NCBI GenBank assembly: GCA_001784435.1
Contig: MFQZ01000005.1
Span: 48,312 to 112,311 of the forward strand
DNA: 64,000 bases
Direction: 5' to 3'
Source of the DNA: Candidatus Magasanikbacteria bacterium RIFOXYC2_FULL_42_28
GTDB taxonomy: Bacteria; Patescibacteria; ABY1; Magasanikbacterales; GWA2-37-8
The position numbers and the translations under genes were made by a program. Shown here piece by piece: positions 1 through 8,857 of this stretch. How positions within the stretch are numbered: position 1 is the stretch's first letter; each line of letters begins with the position of its first letter. The notes under the pieces were generated by a model. It was not told the origin of the DNA, made no database searches, and saw only the letters and a program-made list of their open reading frames with translations.

Positions 1-1429
1 TGAAGTCGAAGAAGTCGGAACCGTAATTGAAATTGGCGATGGTATCGCGCGCATGAGCGGTTTGACCAAATGCCAATCCCAAGAAATGTTGGAATTTCCC
101 GGTGGCGTATTTGGCGTCGCTTTGAACTTGGAAGAAGAAACCATCGGCGCGGTGGTATTGGGTGAATACAAAAAAATTAAAGAAGGGGATACGGTCAAAC
201 GCACCGGTCGCATTTTGTCCGTACCGGTTGCCGACAGTATTATCGGTCGCGTGGTTGACGCGCTCGGTGAACCAATTGATGACAAAGGCCCAATTAAAGC
301 GGAGAAGTATTATCCTTTGGAAAAAATCGCTCCGGGCGTAATGGCGCGCCACCCGGTGCATGAGCCGGTACAAACCGGCATCAAAGCGATTGACGCCATG
401 ATTCCAATCGGTCGAGGTCAGCGCGAACTTATCATTGGCGACCGTCAAACTGGTAAAACCGCGATTGCCGTGGACGCGATTATCAATCAAAAAGGCCAAA
501 ACATGAAATGCGTGTATGTCGCAATTGGTCAAAAAGAATCCAAAGTTGCCCGTATTTATGCCAAACTGCAAGAAGCGGGCGCCATGGAATATACTACTAT
601 CGTAGTAGCGGGCGCGTCTGATCCGGCGGCGATGTCATTTATCGCGCCTTACGCGGGCGTGGCGATTGCGGAATATTTTGCTGATAAAGGTGAGGATGTT
701 TTGGTAATTTATGATGATTTGACCAAACAGGCCTGGGCCTATCGCGAAATTTCTTTATTACTTCGCCGTCCACCCGGTCGCGAGGCGTATCCGGGCGATG
801 TTTTCTATTTACATTCTCGTTTACTGGAACGCGCTTGCAAATTAAATGAAGAAAATGGCGGAGGATCAATTACGGCCTTACCAATTATCGAAACTCAAGC
901 CGGCGATGTTACCGCTTACATTCCCACGAACGTAATTTCCATTACCGATGGTCAAATTTTCTTGGAGACCGATTTATTTTATCGCGGTATTCGCCCAGCA
1001 TTAAACGTTGGTATTTCCGTATCTCGCGTCGGTGGCTCCGCCCAATTGAAACCAATGAAAAAAGTGGCCGGTAAATTAAAATTGGCCATGGCACAGTTCC
1101 GCGAGCTGGAAGCGTTCGCGCAATTTGCTTCGGACTTGGATCCGGAAACAAAAAAACAAATTGATTTGGGTCAACGCATGACTGAATTATTAAAACAACC
1201 GCAATACAGTCCGATGGCGGTAGATGAACAGGTGGCAGTAATTTATGCCGTGAGTAATGGTTATTTCAATCACATTGAAGTAAAAAATGTCAGCGAAGCT
1301 GAAACGAAATTTTTGGTAATGATGAGATCTGGTGAACGCGCTTTACTTTCTAAGATTGCAAAAGGGGATTGGGATGATGCGATTGAGGGTGAATTGAAAA
1401 TTGCTTGCGAAAAATTTAGTAAGAATTAA
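1..1429 (+). CDS. atpA: F-type ATP synthase subunit alpha (5'-truncated by window edge)
   Basis: This is the non-catalytic nucleotide-binding subunit of the F1 head. The reading frame is open from base 2, with codons upstream of the first internal ATG at 53, so the true start lies outside the window and about 25-30 N-terminal residues are missing. The P-loop GDRQTGKTA is encoded near 437-463. The RELIIGDRQTGK context and the downstream ALPIIETQAGDVTAYIPTN stretch are typical of AtpA. It heads the visible atpA-atpG-atpD-atpC run on the plus strand, which is the usual F1 order. A dispersed repeat sits in the 148-bp gap before atpG. Family assignment is secure. Confidence 0.97.
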   Translation, partial: EVEEVGTVIEIGDGIARMSGLTKCQSQEMLEFPGGVFGVALNLEEETIGAVVLGEYKKIKEGDTVKRTGRILSVPVADSIIGRVVDALGEPIDDKGPIKAEKYYPLEKIAPGVMARHPVHEPVQTGIKAIDAMIPIGRGQRELIIGDRQTGKTAIAVDAIINQKGQNMKCVYVAIGQKESKVARIYAKLQEAGAMEYTTIVVAGASDPAAMSFIAPYAGVAIAEYFADKGEDVLVIYDDLTKQAWAYREISLLLRRPPGREAYPGDVFYLHSRLLERACKLNEENGGGSITALPIIETQAGDVTAYIPTNVISITDGQIFLETDLFYRGIRPALNVGISVSRVGGSAQLKPMKKVAGKLKLAMAQFRELEAFAQFASDLDPETKKQIDLGQRMTELLKQPQYSPMAVDEQVAVIYAVSNGYFNHIEVKNVSEAETKFLVMMRSGERALLSKIAKGDWDDAIEGELKIACEKFSKN

Positions 1430-1436
1430 TTTTTAT

Positions 1437-1560
1437 TGTCATTCCGAACGAATGTGAGGAATCTCCATCCCAATCACAAACCGAATGGAGATCCCTCGCT
1501 CGCCTTGGCGAAGCCTATCGGCGAAGCCAGGTCGACGCGAGTCTCGCTCGGGATGACAGT
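1437..1560. repeat. Family-1 dispersed palindromic repeat
   Basis: This is an imperfect palindrome that begins GTCATTCCGA and ends TCGGGATGACAG, with GGAATCTCC/GGAGATCCC arms inside. The same design recurs at about a dozen places in the window, in gaps and in genes (uvrD, tsaE). Here it lies between atpA and atpG inside an operon, so it must be transcribed. A TATAAT-like hexamer at 1567-1572 follows just before atpG, but I see no good -35 for it. Confidence 0.8.
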
Positions 1561-1577
1561 TGAGTATATAATACACT

Positions 1578-2543
1578 ATGGCCGTAAACACCAAAGCCAT
1601 CAAACGCCGCATCAAATCTGTTGGTAATACTAAAAAAATTACCAAAGCCATGGAAATGGTCGCGGGCGCAAAAATGAGAAAAGCCGTGGAAAGCGCGATT
1701 AATACTCGCACCTATGCCACGCTGGCTTGGGATTTGCTTGTGAAATTATCCAAACAACAAAAAGTAAAATTACCATTATTGCAAGTACGTCAAGTAAAAA
1801 AATTATTAGTTGTATTGATTACTTCCAACCGCGGTTTGTGCGGAAGTTTTAACGCCAATATTATTCGCAAAACTGCTGAACAATTAAATAATCCGGTAAA
1901 TATCGGCCGTCAACGCGCCAAAAACGGCCATTTGGAACCGGTAAAAGATTTAGCAATTGATGTTATTGGTGTTGGTAAAAAAGGCGCGGACTTTGCTCGC
2001 AAAATGAAATATAACTTAATTGCATCATTTTCTGAATTTTCCGATACGCCAAAATTGGATGATATTTGGCCGATTAGCAAAATGGTTTTGGAAGAATACG
2101 AAAAGAAAAATTATGACAAAGTAATTGTCGCTTATACCGATTTTAAATCAGCCATTACTCAAACCGCGAAATTGCGTCAGGTTTTGCCGATTTCCGAAGT
2201 GGATTTGGAAAAAATGTTGCGCGACTTAGGAGAGCATGGAGATGACGCGACCGATATTGCTGTCGTTGAACCAAAACTGGAAATTGATGAATATTTATTT
2301 GAACCAAACGCACAAACGGTGCTGTCAATAATTTTACCAAAATTAGTAGAAACGCAAATTTATCAAGCGACTTTGGAATCCGCCGCGTCCGAACATAGCG
2401 CTCGGATGATGGCAATGAGAAACGCTTCCGATGCCGCGCGCGATATGATTAAAGAATTAAATTTGAATTTTAATAAAGCTCGCCAAGCCGCGATTACGCA
2501 AGAAATTGCGGAGATTGCGGGTGGAGCGGCGGCGTTAGGATAA
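1578..2543 (+). CDS. atpG: F-type ATP synthase subunit gamma
   Basis: This is the central rotor shaft of F1, coupling proton flow to catalysis in the alpha3beta3 head. The N-terminus (KAIKRRIKSVGNTKKITKAM) and the C-terminus (ARMMAMRNASDAARDMIKEL, then FNKARQAAITQEIAEI) are the two conserved coiled-coil helices of the family. At 321 residues it is slightly longer than the usual 285-300. The extra length appears to lie in the middle domain (about residues 110-130, rich in Arg, Asn and Lys). The start at 1578 gives the canonical N-terminal helix. It lies between atpA and atpD, as expected. Confidence 0.96.
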   Translation: MAVNTKAIKRRIKSVGNTKKITKAMEMVAGAKMRKAVESAINTRTYATLAWDLLVKLSKQQKVKLPLLQVRQVKKLLVVLITSNRGLCGSFNANIIRKTAEQLNNPVNIGRQRAKNGHLEPVKDLAIDVIGVGKKGADFARKMKYNLIASFSEFSDTPKLDDIWPISKMVLEEYEKKNYDKVIVAYTDFKSAITQTAKLRQVLPISEVDLEKMLRDLGEHGDDATDIAVVEPKLEIDEYLFEPNAQTVLSIILPKLVETQIYQATLESAASEHSARMMAMRNASDAARDMIKELNLNFNKARQAAITQEIAEIAGGAAALG

Positions 2544-2584
2544 AAATATTTATAAATTTTTAAAAAAATATTAAACATTGATTT

Positions 2585-3961
2585 ATGAACAAGGGACACA
2601 TACAACAAATAATTGGCGTAGTCGTGGATGTAAAATTCGCGGACAAGTTACCGGAAATTCACTCGGCTTTGGAAGTCAAACTTCCGAGCGGTCAAAAATT
2701 AATTTTGGAAGCCCAACAACACTTGGGTGATAATTCTGTGCGCACGGTGGCGATGAGCACTACTGATGGCTTGGAACGAGGCGCCGAAGTAATTGACACG
2801 GGCGCGCCAATTTCGGTGCCGGTTGGTCCAGCCACCTTGGGACGCATGTTTGACGTGGTTGGCAATACTATCGATGGCTTGAAAGATGAAGTTAAATTTA
2901 CCAAAAAATATCCGATTCACCGCCCAGCTCCAAGTTTTAGTGAGCAATCTACCAAAGCCGAAGTATTAGAAACCGGTATTAAAGTTATTGATTTGTTCTG
3001 CCCATTTTTGAAAGGCGGTAAAGTTGGTTTATTTGGTGGCGCGGGCGTAGGCAAGACCGTCGTTATCCAAGAATTAATTCGCAACATTGCGTCTGAACAC
3101 GGTGGTTATTCCATGTTTGCCGGCGTTGGCGAACGTACGCGTGAAGGTAATGATTTATATCGTGAAATGAAAGAATCTGGCGTTTTATCCAAAACCGCCT
3201 TGGTCTTCGGTCAGATGAATGAACCGCCGGGTGCGCGCGCTCGCGTAGCTTTGACCGCTCTTGCCATGGCCGAATATTTCCGTGATGAAGAGGGGAGAGA
3301 TTTATTGCTTTTCGTGGATAATATATTCCGTTTCACTCAAGCCGGTTCCGAAGTATCAGCACTTTTGGGTCGCATGCCATCAGCTGTCGGTTATCAACCG
3401 ACTTTGGCCACGGAAATGGGTCAACTACAAGAGCGTATTACTTCTACCAACAAAGGATCAATTACATCTGTGCAAGCTGTATACGTACCAGCCGATGACT
3501 TAACTGATCCAGCGCCAGCGACGACTTTCGCGCATTTGGATTCTACGGTTGTGTTATCACGTTCGTTATCAGAACTTGGTATTTATCCAGCGGTCGATCC
3601 ATTGGATTCCACTTCGACAATTTTGGATCCAGTCATCGTTGGGCAAGAACATTATCGCACCGCGCGCGATGTTCAACAGGTTTTACAGAAATACAAAGAC
3701 CTGCAAGACATCATCGCAATCTTGGGTATGGAAGAATTATCTGATGAAGATAAATTAACCGTATCACGCGCCCGCAAGATTCAGAAGTTCTTATCGCAAC
3801 CATTCTTCGTCGCTGAACAATTTACTGGCCGTGAAGGTAAATATGTGAAGATTGCTGATACTGTTCGTGGCTTCCGCGAAATTTTGGATGGTGTGCATGA
3901 TAAATTACCGGAACAGGCGTTTTATATGCGCGGAGGAATTGATGAGGCTGTAAAGGGATAG
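2585..3961 (+). CDS. atpD: F-type ATP synthase subunit beta
   Basis: This is the catalytic subunit of F1, making ATP from ADP and phosphate. The P-loop GGAGVGKT is at residues 151-158, the catalytic Glu sits in GVGERTREG near residue 183, and the Walker B region leads to DNIFRFTQAGSEVSALLGRM. The DELSEED-loop equivalent reads EELSDED near residue 390. Length (458) is normal. The start at 2585 gives a standard N-terminus (GHIQQIIGVVVDVKF). It is 41 bp downstream of atpG. It is followed by an unusual 290-bp gap holding two mirror-image structured elements before atpC. Confidence 0.98.
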   Translation: MNKGHIQQIIGVVVDVKFADKLPEIHSALEVKLPSGQKLILEAQQHLGDNSVRTVAMSTTDGLERGAEVIDTGAPISVPVGPATLGRMFDVVGNTIDGLKDEVKFTKKYPIHRPAPSFSEQSTKAEVLETGIKVIDLFCPFLKGGKVGLFGGAGVGKTVVIQELIRNIASEHGGYSMFAGVGERTREGNDLYREMKESGVLSKTALVFGQMNEPPGARARVALTALAMAEYFRDEEGRDLLLFVDNIFRFTQAGSEVSALLGRMPSAVGYQPTLATEMGQLQERITSTNKGSITSVQAVYVPADDLTDPAPATTFAHLDSTVVLSRSLSELGIYPAVDPLDSTSTILDPVIVGQEHYRTARDVQQVLQKYKDLQDIIAILGMEELSDEDKLTVSRARKIQKFLSQPFFVAEQFTGREGKYVKIADTVRGFREILDGVHDKLPEQAFYMRGGIDEAVKG

Positions 3962-3982
3962 ATTTAAATTTGGTAGTTTACA

Positions 3983-4106
3983 CGCGACGTATGGGTTTGC
4001 CTCTCGCCACCGGTGTCGTCCCGACCTCGGTCGGAACGCACCTACCGCTCAGATTTATGCGAATAAATCTTCCGCGAGTTGACTCAAGGCAAACCCATAC
4101 GCCGCG
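3983..4106. repeat. Structured element A of a mirror-image pair (atpD-atpC gap)
   Basis: A 124-bp element is closed by a near-perfect 20-bp terminal inverted repeat (3983-4002 with 4087-4106, one mismatch). Inside are smaller hairpins: CCGAC/GTCGG near 4021-4033 and AGATTTAT/ATAAATCT at 4051-4070. The core blocks CACCGGTGTCGTCCC, GCACCTACCGCTC and CCGCGAGTTG recur as reverse complements in element B. Function is unknown. It could be an RNA structure in the atp transcript or a small non-autonomous mobile element. Confidence 0.75.
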
Positions 4107-4134
4107 TTAGCTGGTCTATAAAATAACTAGCAGA

Positions 4135-4232
4135 TATATTGGCTTACCTTGAAGCAACTCGCGGAGCCGAGGCGAGCGGTAGGTGCGGCCGGTCGCAGGG
4201 ACGACACCGGTGCTGAAAGGTAAGCCAATATA
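4135..4232. repeat. Structured element B, reverse-oriented partner of element A
   Basis: A 98-bp element is closed by a perfect 16-bp inverted repeat (TATATTGGCTTACCTT at 4135-4150, complement at 4217-4232). Its core (CAACTCGCGG, GAGCGGTAGGTGC, GGGACGACACCGGTG) is the reverse complement of element A's core. The terminal stems of A and B differ in sequence, but each remains self-complementary. That is what selection for a stem, or independent target duplication, would leave. The 28 bp between A and B hold nothing recognisable. Confidence 0.75.
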
Positions 4233-4253
4233 GCTGCGTAAAATAATCACGCT

Positions 4254-4691
4254 ATGGGAACATTACACTTCAAAATCGCCACACCGGAAAAAGTTGTCTA
4301 TGAAAAAGATATTTTTCAGGTTTCTATTCCAACCACGATGGGGGAGATAACAATTTTACCTCACCACATTCCGTTAGTATCGGTTTTACAAACCGGGGAA
4401 ATGCGCGTAAAAGATGCCGAAGGTGAACACTTAATTGCGATTGCGGGTGGGTTTATGGAAGTGCGCGGTAAAAATGAAGTTGTTGTTTTAGCAAGTAATG
4501 CGGAATTGGAGACTGAAATTGATTTGGACCGAGCGGAAAAGGCGCGCCAAGCGGCCATTGACCAAATGGCGAGAGCAAAAGCAGGCGAAGATATTGATTT
4601 TGCGCGACTTCAAGCCACGGTTGACCGCGAAATGAACCGCTTAAAAATCGCCCGAAAATACCGCAAATTACCCCCACCTAAAGAAAATTAA
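4254..4691 (+). CDS. atpC: F-type ATP synthase subunit epsilon
   Basis: This is the small F1 stalk subunit that contacts gamma and modulates ATP hydrolysis. The N-terminal beta-sandwich is clear (LHFKIATPEKVVYEKDIFQV, then GEITILPHHIPLVSVLQTGE), followed by GGFMEVRGKNEVVVLA. A C-terminal helical hairpin rich in Ala, Arg and Glu spans about residues 85-140. At 145 residues it is of normal length. It is the last gene of the atp cluster; a strong intrinsic terminator starts 29 bp after the stop. Element B ends 21 bp before its start codon and could affect translation. Confidence 0.95.
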   Translation: MGTLHFKIATPEKVVYEKDIFQVSIPTTMGEITILPHHIPLVSVLQTGEMRVKDAEGEHLIAIAGGFMEVRGKNEVVVLASNAELETEIDLDRAEKARQAAIDQMARAKAGEDIDFARLQATVDREMNRLKIARKYRKLPPPKEN

Positions 4692-4719
4692 AACTGGGGA
4701 TAAGTGCTTGACAAATCCA

Positions 4720-4747
4720 AACCGGCTGTTCCAGCCGGTTTTTTATT
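4720..4747 (+). terminator. Intrinsic terminator of the atp operon
   Basis: A perfect 9-bp stem (AACCGGCTG/CAGCCGGTT) with a TTC loop is followed directly by TTTTTATT. It lies 29 bp past atpC and just before the promoter of the Cys-rich gene. Confidence 0.9.
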
Positions 4748-4748
4748 A

Positions 4749-4757
4749 TGGTATAAT
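4749..4757 (+). promoter_or_regulatory. Extended -10 promoter for the Cys-rich small protein
   Basis: TGGTATAAT is an extended -10 element 23 bp upstream of the ATG at 4780. No good -35 is present at 17 bp, where the sequence is the atp terminator stem. A TTGACA at 4708-4713, preceded by TGGGGATAA at 4695-4703, is too far away (38 bp) to pair with it. Confidence 0.55.
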
Positions 4758-4779
4758 AACAGTGTTTAATAACATCAAT

Positions 4780-4911
4780 ATGGATGAAAAATGCACTTCT
4801 TGCGCCATCACCATGGATGACCAAGAACAAACTTGCTCCTGCAACGATTCTTTGTGTCGGCGTTGTTGTGATTGTGAGAATGGGTGCGGATGTGAATGTA
4901 AAGCCAAGTGA
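4780..4911 (+). CDS. Cysteine-rich 43-residue protein, possibly metal-binding
   Basis: The product is 43 residues with 11 cysteines, in CxxC, CxC, CxxCC and CGCEC arrangements. It starts MDEKCTSC and ends ENGCGCECKAK. The frame is open further upstream to 4708, but that would cover the terminator and the -10 element, so the ATG at 4780 is preferred. It has its own extended -10 promoter and stands alone. The Cys density suggests metal binding, as in metallothioneins or small zinc knuckles; that is an inference, since I recognise no named family. Confidence 0.7.
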   Translation: MDEKCTSCAITMDDQEQTCSCNDSLCRRCCDCENGCGCECKAK

Positions 4912-4967
4912 AAACAAAGGAAATCCGCGATTGTGCCTAAGCGGTAGTTAAGTTTACACTTTTAATT

Positions 4968-6740
4968 ATGCGAATTGACCAAGGACAATTCCTACAAGTG
5001 GGAGAACGGGCTGGAGTCAAAAATCATGACATCGCTAAAATCTTAGCGGATATAGAAGGTGAAACGGGAGAGAAAGTAAAGCCGGAAGTTGCCCGCGCGA
5101 TTTTGAGAATGTTATCTGGCAAAGAATTGAAAGGCGATGACGCCAAAACTCTTCTCAGAGAAATCAACGCTGAATTGTATGATGTTGGAGTTAGATCAGC
5201 ATCGCAAAACCCAGACCAAAATGCCGAAGTGTCCTGGACAAAAGATAAAAGAGATAGTGTTAAAATATTGGTGGCCGCTTTAGAAGGATGTTTATTTGAC
5301 GGCCAAATACTTAATATCAAACCGGAGCACTACTCCTTGTTTGCTTTTTTGGTTAATCGCTTGGCTAAAATCGGCGAAACTCAAGTCCGGGCTGGCGGCG
5401 AACTACTAGTGGCCGATTATAATAAAGAAAAATTAGAATCCTTTGTACGCGACGTAGAACAATTCGCCCAACAATTCCTTACTCCAGATAATCTGGAAAC
5501 CGAAGAACAAAATTGTAAAATAAACATAGAAGAAAATAACCGTCAAAGCTACGCGTTGGCAGAGACAGTAAAAAATAAAGAACTTCAAGCCCGACAAAAA
5601 GATGATGCTAATCCTCAACTGACAAAGCAACGTAAAAAAACAGAGGAAAGTCGACGGTATTTTTATGATTATAAAAATGATAACGAACGGGCCCTACACA
5701 ACGAGCTCGGTGAGATCATTAACGAAATAATTGAAAGATTGGAACAAATGAAAGAAGAGTATACTCCCGCCAGAGAAGAATTGGGGCGAGATACTCGACA
5801 TAATTATAAATCAGCAGTCCAGACGATGTTGGCAACATTAATAAAAAAAAGAAAAGATATCATTGATAAAATAATCAACAATATCGCCGGGGGTGAATGG
5901 AATAAATTTTCTTTGGGGACAGTTCTAGAAGATGATCACTTCGCGTTAGAGGGAGAAGAGCGGGGAACTCATCATGCCTTGTCAGTTTTGTTGTGGGAAC
6001 TGGAGCGTAGGCATCAAGCCGCCACTTCAAAAGCTGTTCAACCAAAAAAAATGGCGACGCCAAAAGCAGTGCCTAAAACAACACCAAAAATACAGGGTAA
6101 AGGTTTCGGGGCATTAGCTCAATTGAAGGATGCCTTACCAGATAACCCGACAAAAAAGCCACAAGAAAAATCGCTCTTAAGTTTGTTATCAGAGGATCTA
6201 CCGGAAGGAACGCACATGCAAACTTTGCTTAGATTGAGAGACAACCTTATAGCCGACAAAAGACACGGGGAAGCGATGGCCACAAAAGTAGACACGGAAC
6301 AAGAAAGAAAACAGCGCTACCAACTTGAAACAGAGCGAAGAGTATTATCTATACAATTAGGAAGCATAGAACGCCTAAAACAAGCATCGCCCCAATTAAT
6401 TATCGATAGTGGCAGTAGAATCAGGGCGAGTATTAAAACTAATCCGGGATCAGGACTATATTTGTTAAAAAGCATGATAGTGGCGTTAAAAGTTATGTTG
6501 GATGAATATAATCTTCAAGATAATCAAAAACCAAGTGCCTCCATTGCTATTGATCTGGCTTTAAAAAAACGGCCGAGTAATGGACAAAAAACAGGACAAA
6601 TCTTCATGGGACCTCGTGGTGGATTTGACAGCAGAAACCCAGCCGGTAATAATTATGAAACTGTCCATTTTCCTCCTGAACATCTGCCTTTTGCATTGGC
6701 GGCGGTTGCTTACGCCTTAAAACAAAAAGACGCGGAGTGA
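4968..6740 (+). CDS. Hypothetical 590-residue helical protein
   Basis: I do not recognise a family. The protein is hydrophilic, with no signal peptide or membrane segment. It is mostly charged helices: a compact N-terminal region (about 1-190), a coiled-coil-like stretch rich in Glu, Lys and Arg (about 190-310), a basic linker with Lys-Pro-Ala-Thr repeats (about 350-375, e.g. KKMATPKAVPKTTPK), then a second helical region to the end. The C-terminus (FPPEHLPFALAAVAYALKQK) looks folded. It is a single-gene unit between the Cys-rich gene and an ABC transporter. A cytoplasmic scaffold role is only a guess. Confidence 0.8.
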   Translation: MRIDQGQFLQVGERAGVKNHDIAKILADIEGETGEKVKPEVARAILRMLSGKELKGDDAKTLLREINAELYDVGVRSASQNPDQNAEVSWTKDKRDSVKILVAALEGCLFDGQILNIKPEHYSLFAFLVNRLAKIGETQVRAGGELLVADYNKEKLESFVRDVEQFAQQFLTPDNLETEEQNCKINIEENNRQSYALAETVKNKELQARQKDDANPQLTKQRKKTEESRRYFYDYKNDNERALHNELGEIINEIIERLEQMKEEYTPAREELGRDTRHNYKSAVQTMLATLIKKRKDIIDKIINNIAGGEWNKFSLGTVLEDDHFALEGEERGTHHALSVLLWELERRHQAATSKAVQPKKMATPKAVPKTTPKIQGKGFGALAQLKDALPDNPTKKPQEKSLLSLLSEDLPEGTHMQTLLRLRDNLIADKRHGEAMATKVDTEQERKQRYQLETERRVLSIQLGSIERLKQASPQLIIDSGSRIRASIKTNPGSGLYLLKSMIVALKVMLDEYNLQDNQKPSASIAIDLALKKRPSNGQKTGQIFMGPRGGFDSRNPAGNNYETVHFPPEHLPFALAAVAYALKQKDAE

Positions 6741-6790
6741 GCCGTATAAAATGTAACATTTCCCCATATTTTACGTCTACTACCATATAA

Positions 6791-6812
6791 CCCCCCCATT
6801 TGGGGGCAATTT
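6791..6812 (+). terminator. Weak hairpin terminator
   Basis: CCCCC, ATTT and GGGGG form a short hairpin followed by CAATTT, between the hypothetical gene and the ABC transporter. The T-tract is poor, so termination is uncertain. Confidence 0.35.
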
Positions 6813-6830
6813 GCGTATTTTGGGATATTT

Positions 6831-8603
6831 ATGAAAACGGAATTAAAAAATTACACTAAAACGACTTTAAAAATATACTGGAAATTTACCAAAAAATATC
6901 CGGTGCTTTTGACGTTGATGATTTTAGGCGTAGTAGTTGGCGCCGCCACAAACGCTATTATCCCGCTTTACTTCAAGCGGTTGTTTGATGCTTTAACCAC
7001 CCTACCGCAAAATTTGGAATCAGCCGCATTTCTGGTTGAGATTCTAATACTTATCGCTATTGTTGAATTGATACATTGGTTTGCCTGGCGCGTTTCCGAA
7101 TTTTCCGCTTCGCTGTCTGTCTCCAGAATTATTAAAGAATTATCCGACTACTGTTTTGCTTACTTGCACAAACACTCTTTAACTTTTTTTAACAATAACT
7201 TCGGGGGCTCTTTGACCAAGCGCGTTAATCGCTTTTCTCGATCTTACGAATCTATCACCGACCGCGTTCAATACGATTATATCCCTTTGGTTGTCAATGT
7301 AATTTTAATAGTGGCAATTTTGATGGCGCGTAATGTCTATATTGGTCTGGGAATGATGCTGTGGGTGCTAATATTCACCACCATCAATATAATCTTCAGC
7401 CGTTACAAATTGCCATATGATCTGGAACGCAGTAACGCCGACACGGCCACCACCGGCATTTTGGCCGACACTATTACCAACCACAATAACGTTAAATTGT
7501 TTGGTGGATATGAAAGGGAAATAAAAAACTATGGGCACGCGACGGATAAATTACGCCGCCTACGTTTATTAACCTGGATAATGGGTTCGGGATTTTTCGC
7601 CTTCCAAGGACTATTCATTACGGCACTCGAAATCGCTTTATTTTACTTCGCCATCAAACTTTGGGTAATGGGGCAATTTACCATCGGTGATTTTGTTCTT
7701 ATTCAATCATATATTATTATCGTTATCGGCAAGGTGTGGGATTTCGGCCGCGTGATTCAGCGCACTTACGAAGATTTGAGCGATGCCAATGAAATGACGG
7801 AGATTTTAGAAACACCACACGAAATTGCTGACATTCCCGGAGCCAAAATGATAAAAATAAAAAATGGAGAAATTAAATTTGACAATGTTAAATTTTGCTA
7901 CAACGAAACGCGAACGGTGTTGGATAAATTTAATTTAACCGTAACGCCGCAAGAAAAAATCGCATTGGTTGGCCCTTCGGGCGCTGGAAAATCCACCATC
8001 GTGCGTTTAATTTTACGCCAGCACGAATTAACCGCCGGAAAAATTTTAATTGATGACCAGCCCATTGAAAAAATCACTTTGGAAAGCTTATGGAGCGCGG
8101 TGTCGCTGGTGCCACAAGACCCGATTTTATTTCACCGCACTTTGGCGGAAAATATCAGCTACGGCAAACCGAATGCCACCAAAGCCGAGATTGCGAAAGC
8201 GGCAAAATTGGCGCATTGTGATGAATTTATCAAGGACTTGTCCAAGGGCTACGACACTTATGTGGGCGAACGCGGGGTCAAATTATCTGGTGGCGAACGC
8301 CAGCGCGTGGCCATCGCGCGCGCTATTTTGCACAACGCGCCGATATTGGTGTTGGATGAAGCCACTTCCAGTTTAGATTCGGAATCCGAACGCTTGATTC
8401 AAGATGCTCTTGGCAAATTGATTGAGGGAAAAACCGTGATAGTGGTGGCGCACCGCTTGTCCACGATTATGAAGATGGACCGCATTATCGTAATTGATGC
8501 CGGTAAAATCGCGGAGCAGGGGAGCCACAGCGAGCTTCTCAAAAAACCAAATGGTCTTTATCGGAAATTATGGCAGGTGCAAGCGGGAGGGTTTATTGGG
8601 TAA
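6831..8603 (+). CDS. ABC exporter half-transporter (fused permease-ATPase)
   Basis: This is a single-chain exporter of the MsbA/MDR type: an N-terminal transmembrane domain (about residues 15-320, six helices) followed by a nucleotide-binding domain. Walker A GPSGAGKS is near 381-388, the signature LSGGERQRVAIARA near 485, Walker B ILVLDEATSSLDS near 505, and the H-loop is in VVAHRLST. At 590 residues it has family length, and it would act as a homodimer in the membrane. The substrate cannot be told from sequence (lipid, peptide or drug). It is monocistronic, followed by a repeat and a terminator. Confidence 0.93.
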   Translation: MKTELKNYTKTTLKIYWKFTKKYPVLLTLMILGVVVGAATNAIIPLYFKRLFDALTTLPQNLESAAFLVEILILIAIVELIHWFAWRVSEFSASLSVSRIIKELSDYCFAYLHKHSLTFFNNNFGGSLTKRVNRFSRSYESITDRVQYDYIPLVVNVILIVAILMARNVYIGLGMMLWVLIFTTINIIFSRYKLPYDLERSNADTATTGILADTITNHNNVKLFGGYEREIKNYGHATDKLRRLRLLTWIMGSGFFAFQGLFITALEIALFYFAIKLWVMGQFTIGDFVLIQSYIIIVIGKVWDFGRVIQRTYEDLSDANEMTEILETPHEIADIPGAKMIKIKNGEIKFDNVKFCYNETRTVLDKFNLTVTPQEKIALVGPSGAGKSTIVRLILRQHELTAGKILIDDQPIEKITLESLWSAVSLVPQDPILFHRTLAENISYGKPNATKAEIAKAAKLAHCDEFIKDLSKGYDTYVGERGVKLSGGERQRVAIARAILHNAPILVLDEATSSLDSESERLIQDALGKLIEGKTVIVVAHRLSTIMKMDRIIVIDAGKIAEQGSHSELLKKPNGLYRKLWQVQAGGFIG

Positions 8604-8614
8604 AGGCAGGGCGA

Positions 8615-8742
8615 TTTGTCATTGCAAGCGAAGCGATCTCTCGTCAATTGTCATTTCGAATCCCCGTCGCAGGGGTGAGAAATCTCTGTCTTAAATAATT
8701 TTACTAACCGGACAGAGATTCCTTCTTCGTCGTCGGAATGAC
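8615..8742. repeat. Family-1 dispersed repeat (two adjoining partial copies)
   Basis: TTTGTCATTGCAAGCGAAGC begins one copy. A second runs from TTGTCATTTCGAATCC to CGTCGGAATGACAA, with GAGAAATCTCTGTC and GGACAGAGATTCC arms. It fills the gap after the ABC transporter. Confidence 0.75.
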
Positions 8743-8750
8743 AACAAAAT

Positions 8751-8784
8751 AAAAATATCACGAAATTAATCGTGATATTTTTTT
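8751..8784. terminator. Bidirectional intrinsic terminator
   Basis: A palindrome of the form AAAATATCACGA...TCGTGATATTTTTTTT. Nearly the same stem is used after greA (17591), near 27779 and at 56285, so this organism reuses one terminator sequence. Confidence 0.8.
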
Positions 8785-8810
8785 ACCAATGGTTACCACA
8801 TAGCACATTT

Positions 8811-8839
8811 TTGCCTTTTTGTCAATGGTGAGATATAAT
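8811..8839 (+). promoter_or_regulatory. Promoter of the uvrD-like gene
   Basis: TTGCCT at 8811-8816, a 17-bp spacer and TATAAT at 8834-8839, which is 18 bp before the start codon. Confidence 0.7.
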
Positions 8840-8857
8840 ACCTGTCATTAACAAAAT

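Noticed and set aside
1436..1627. Small frames within the dispersed repeats (e.g. 1436-1627, 8494-8694, 41510-41707)
   Set aside because: They are translations of the palindromic repeats or overlap real genes, with no separate support.
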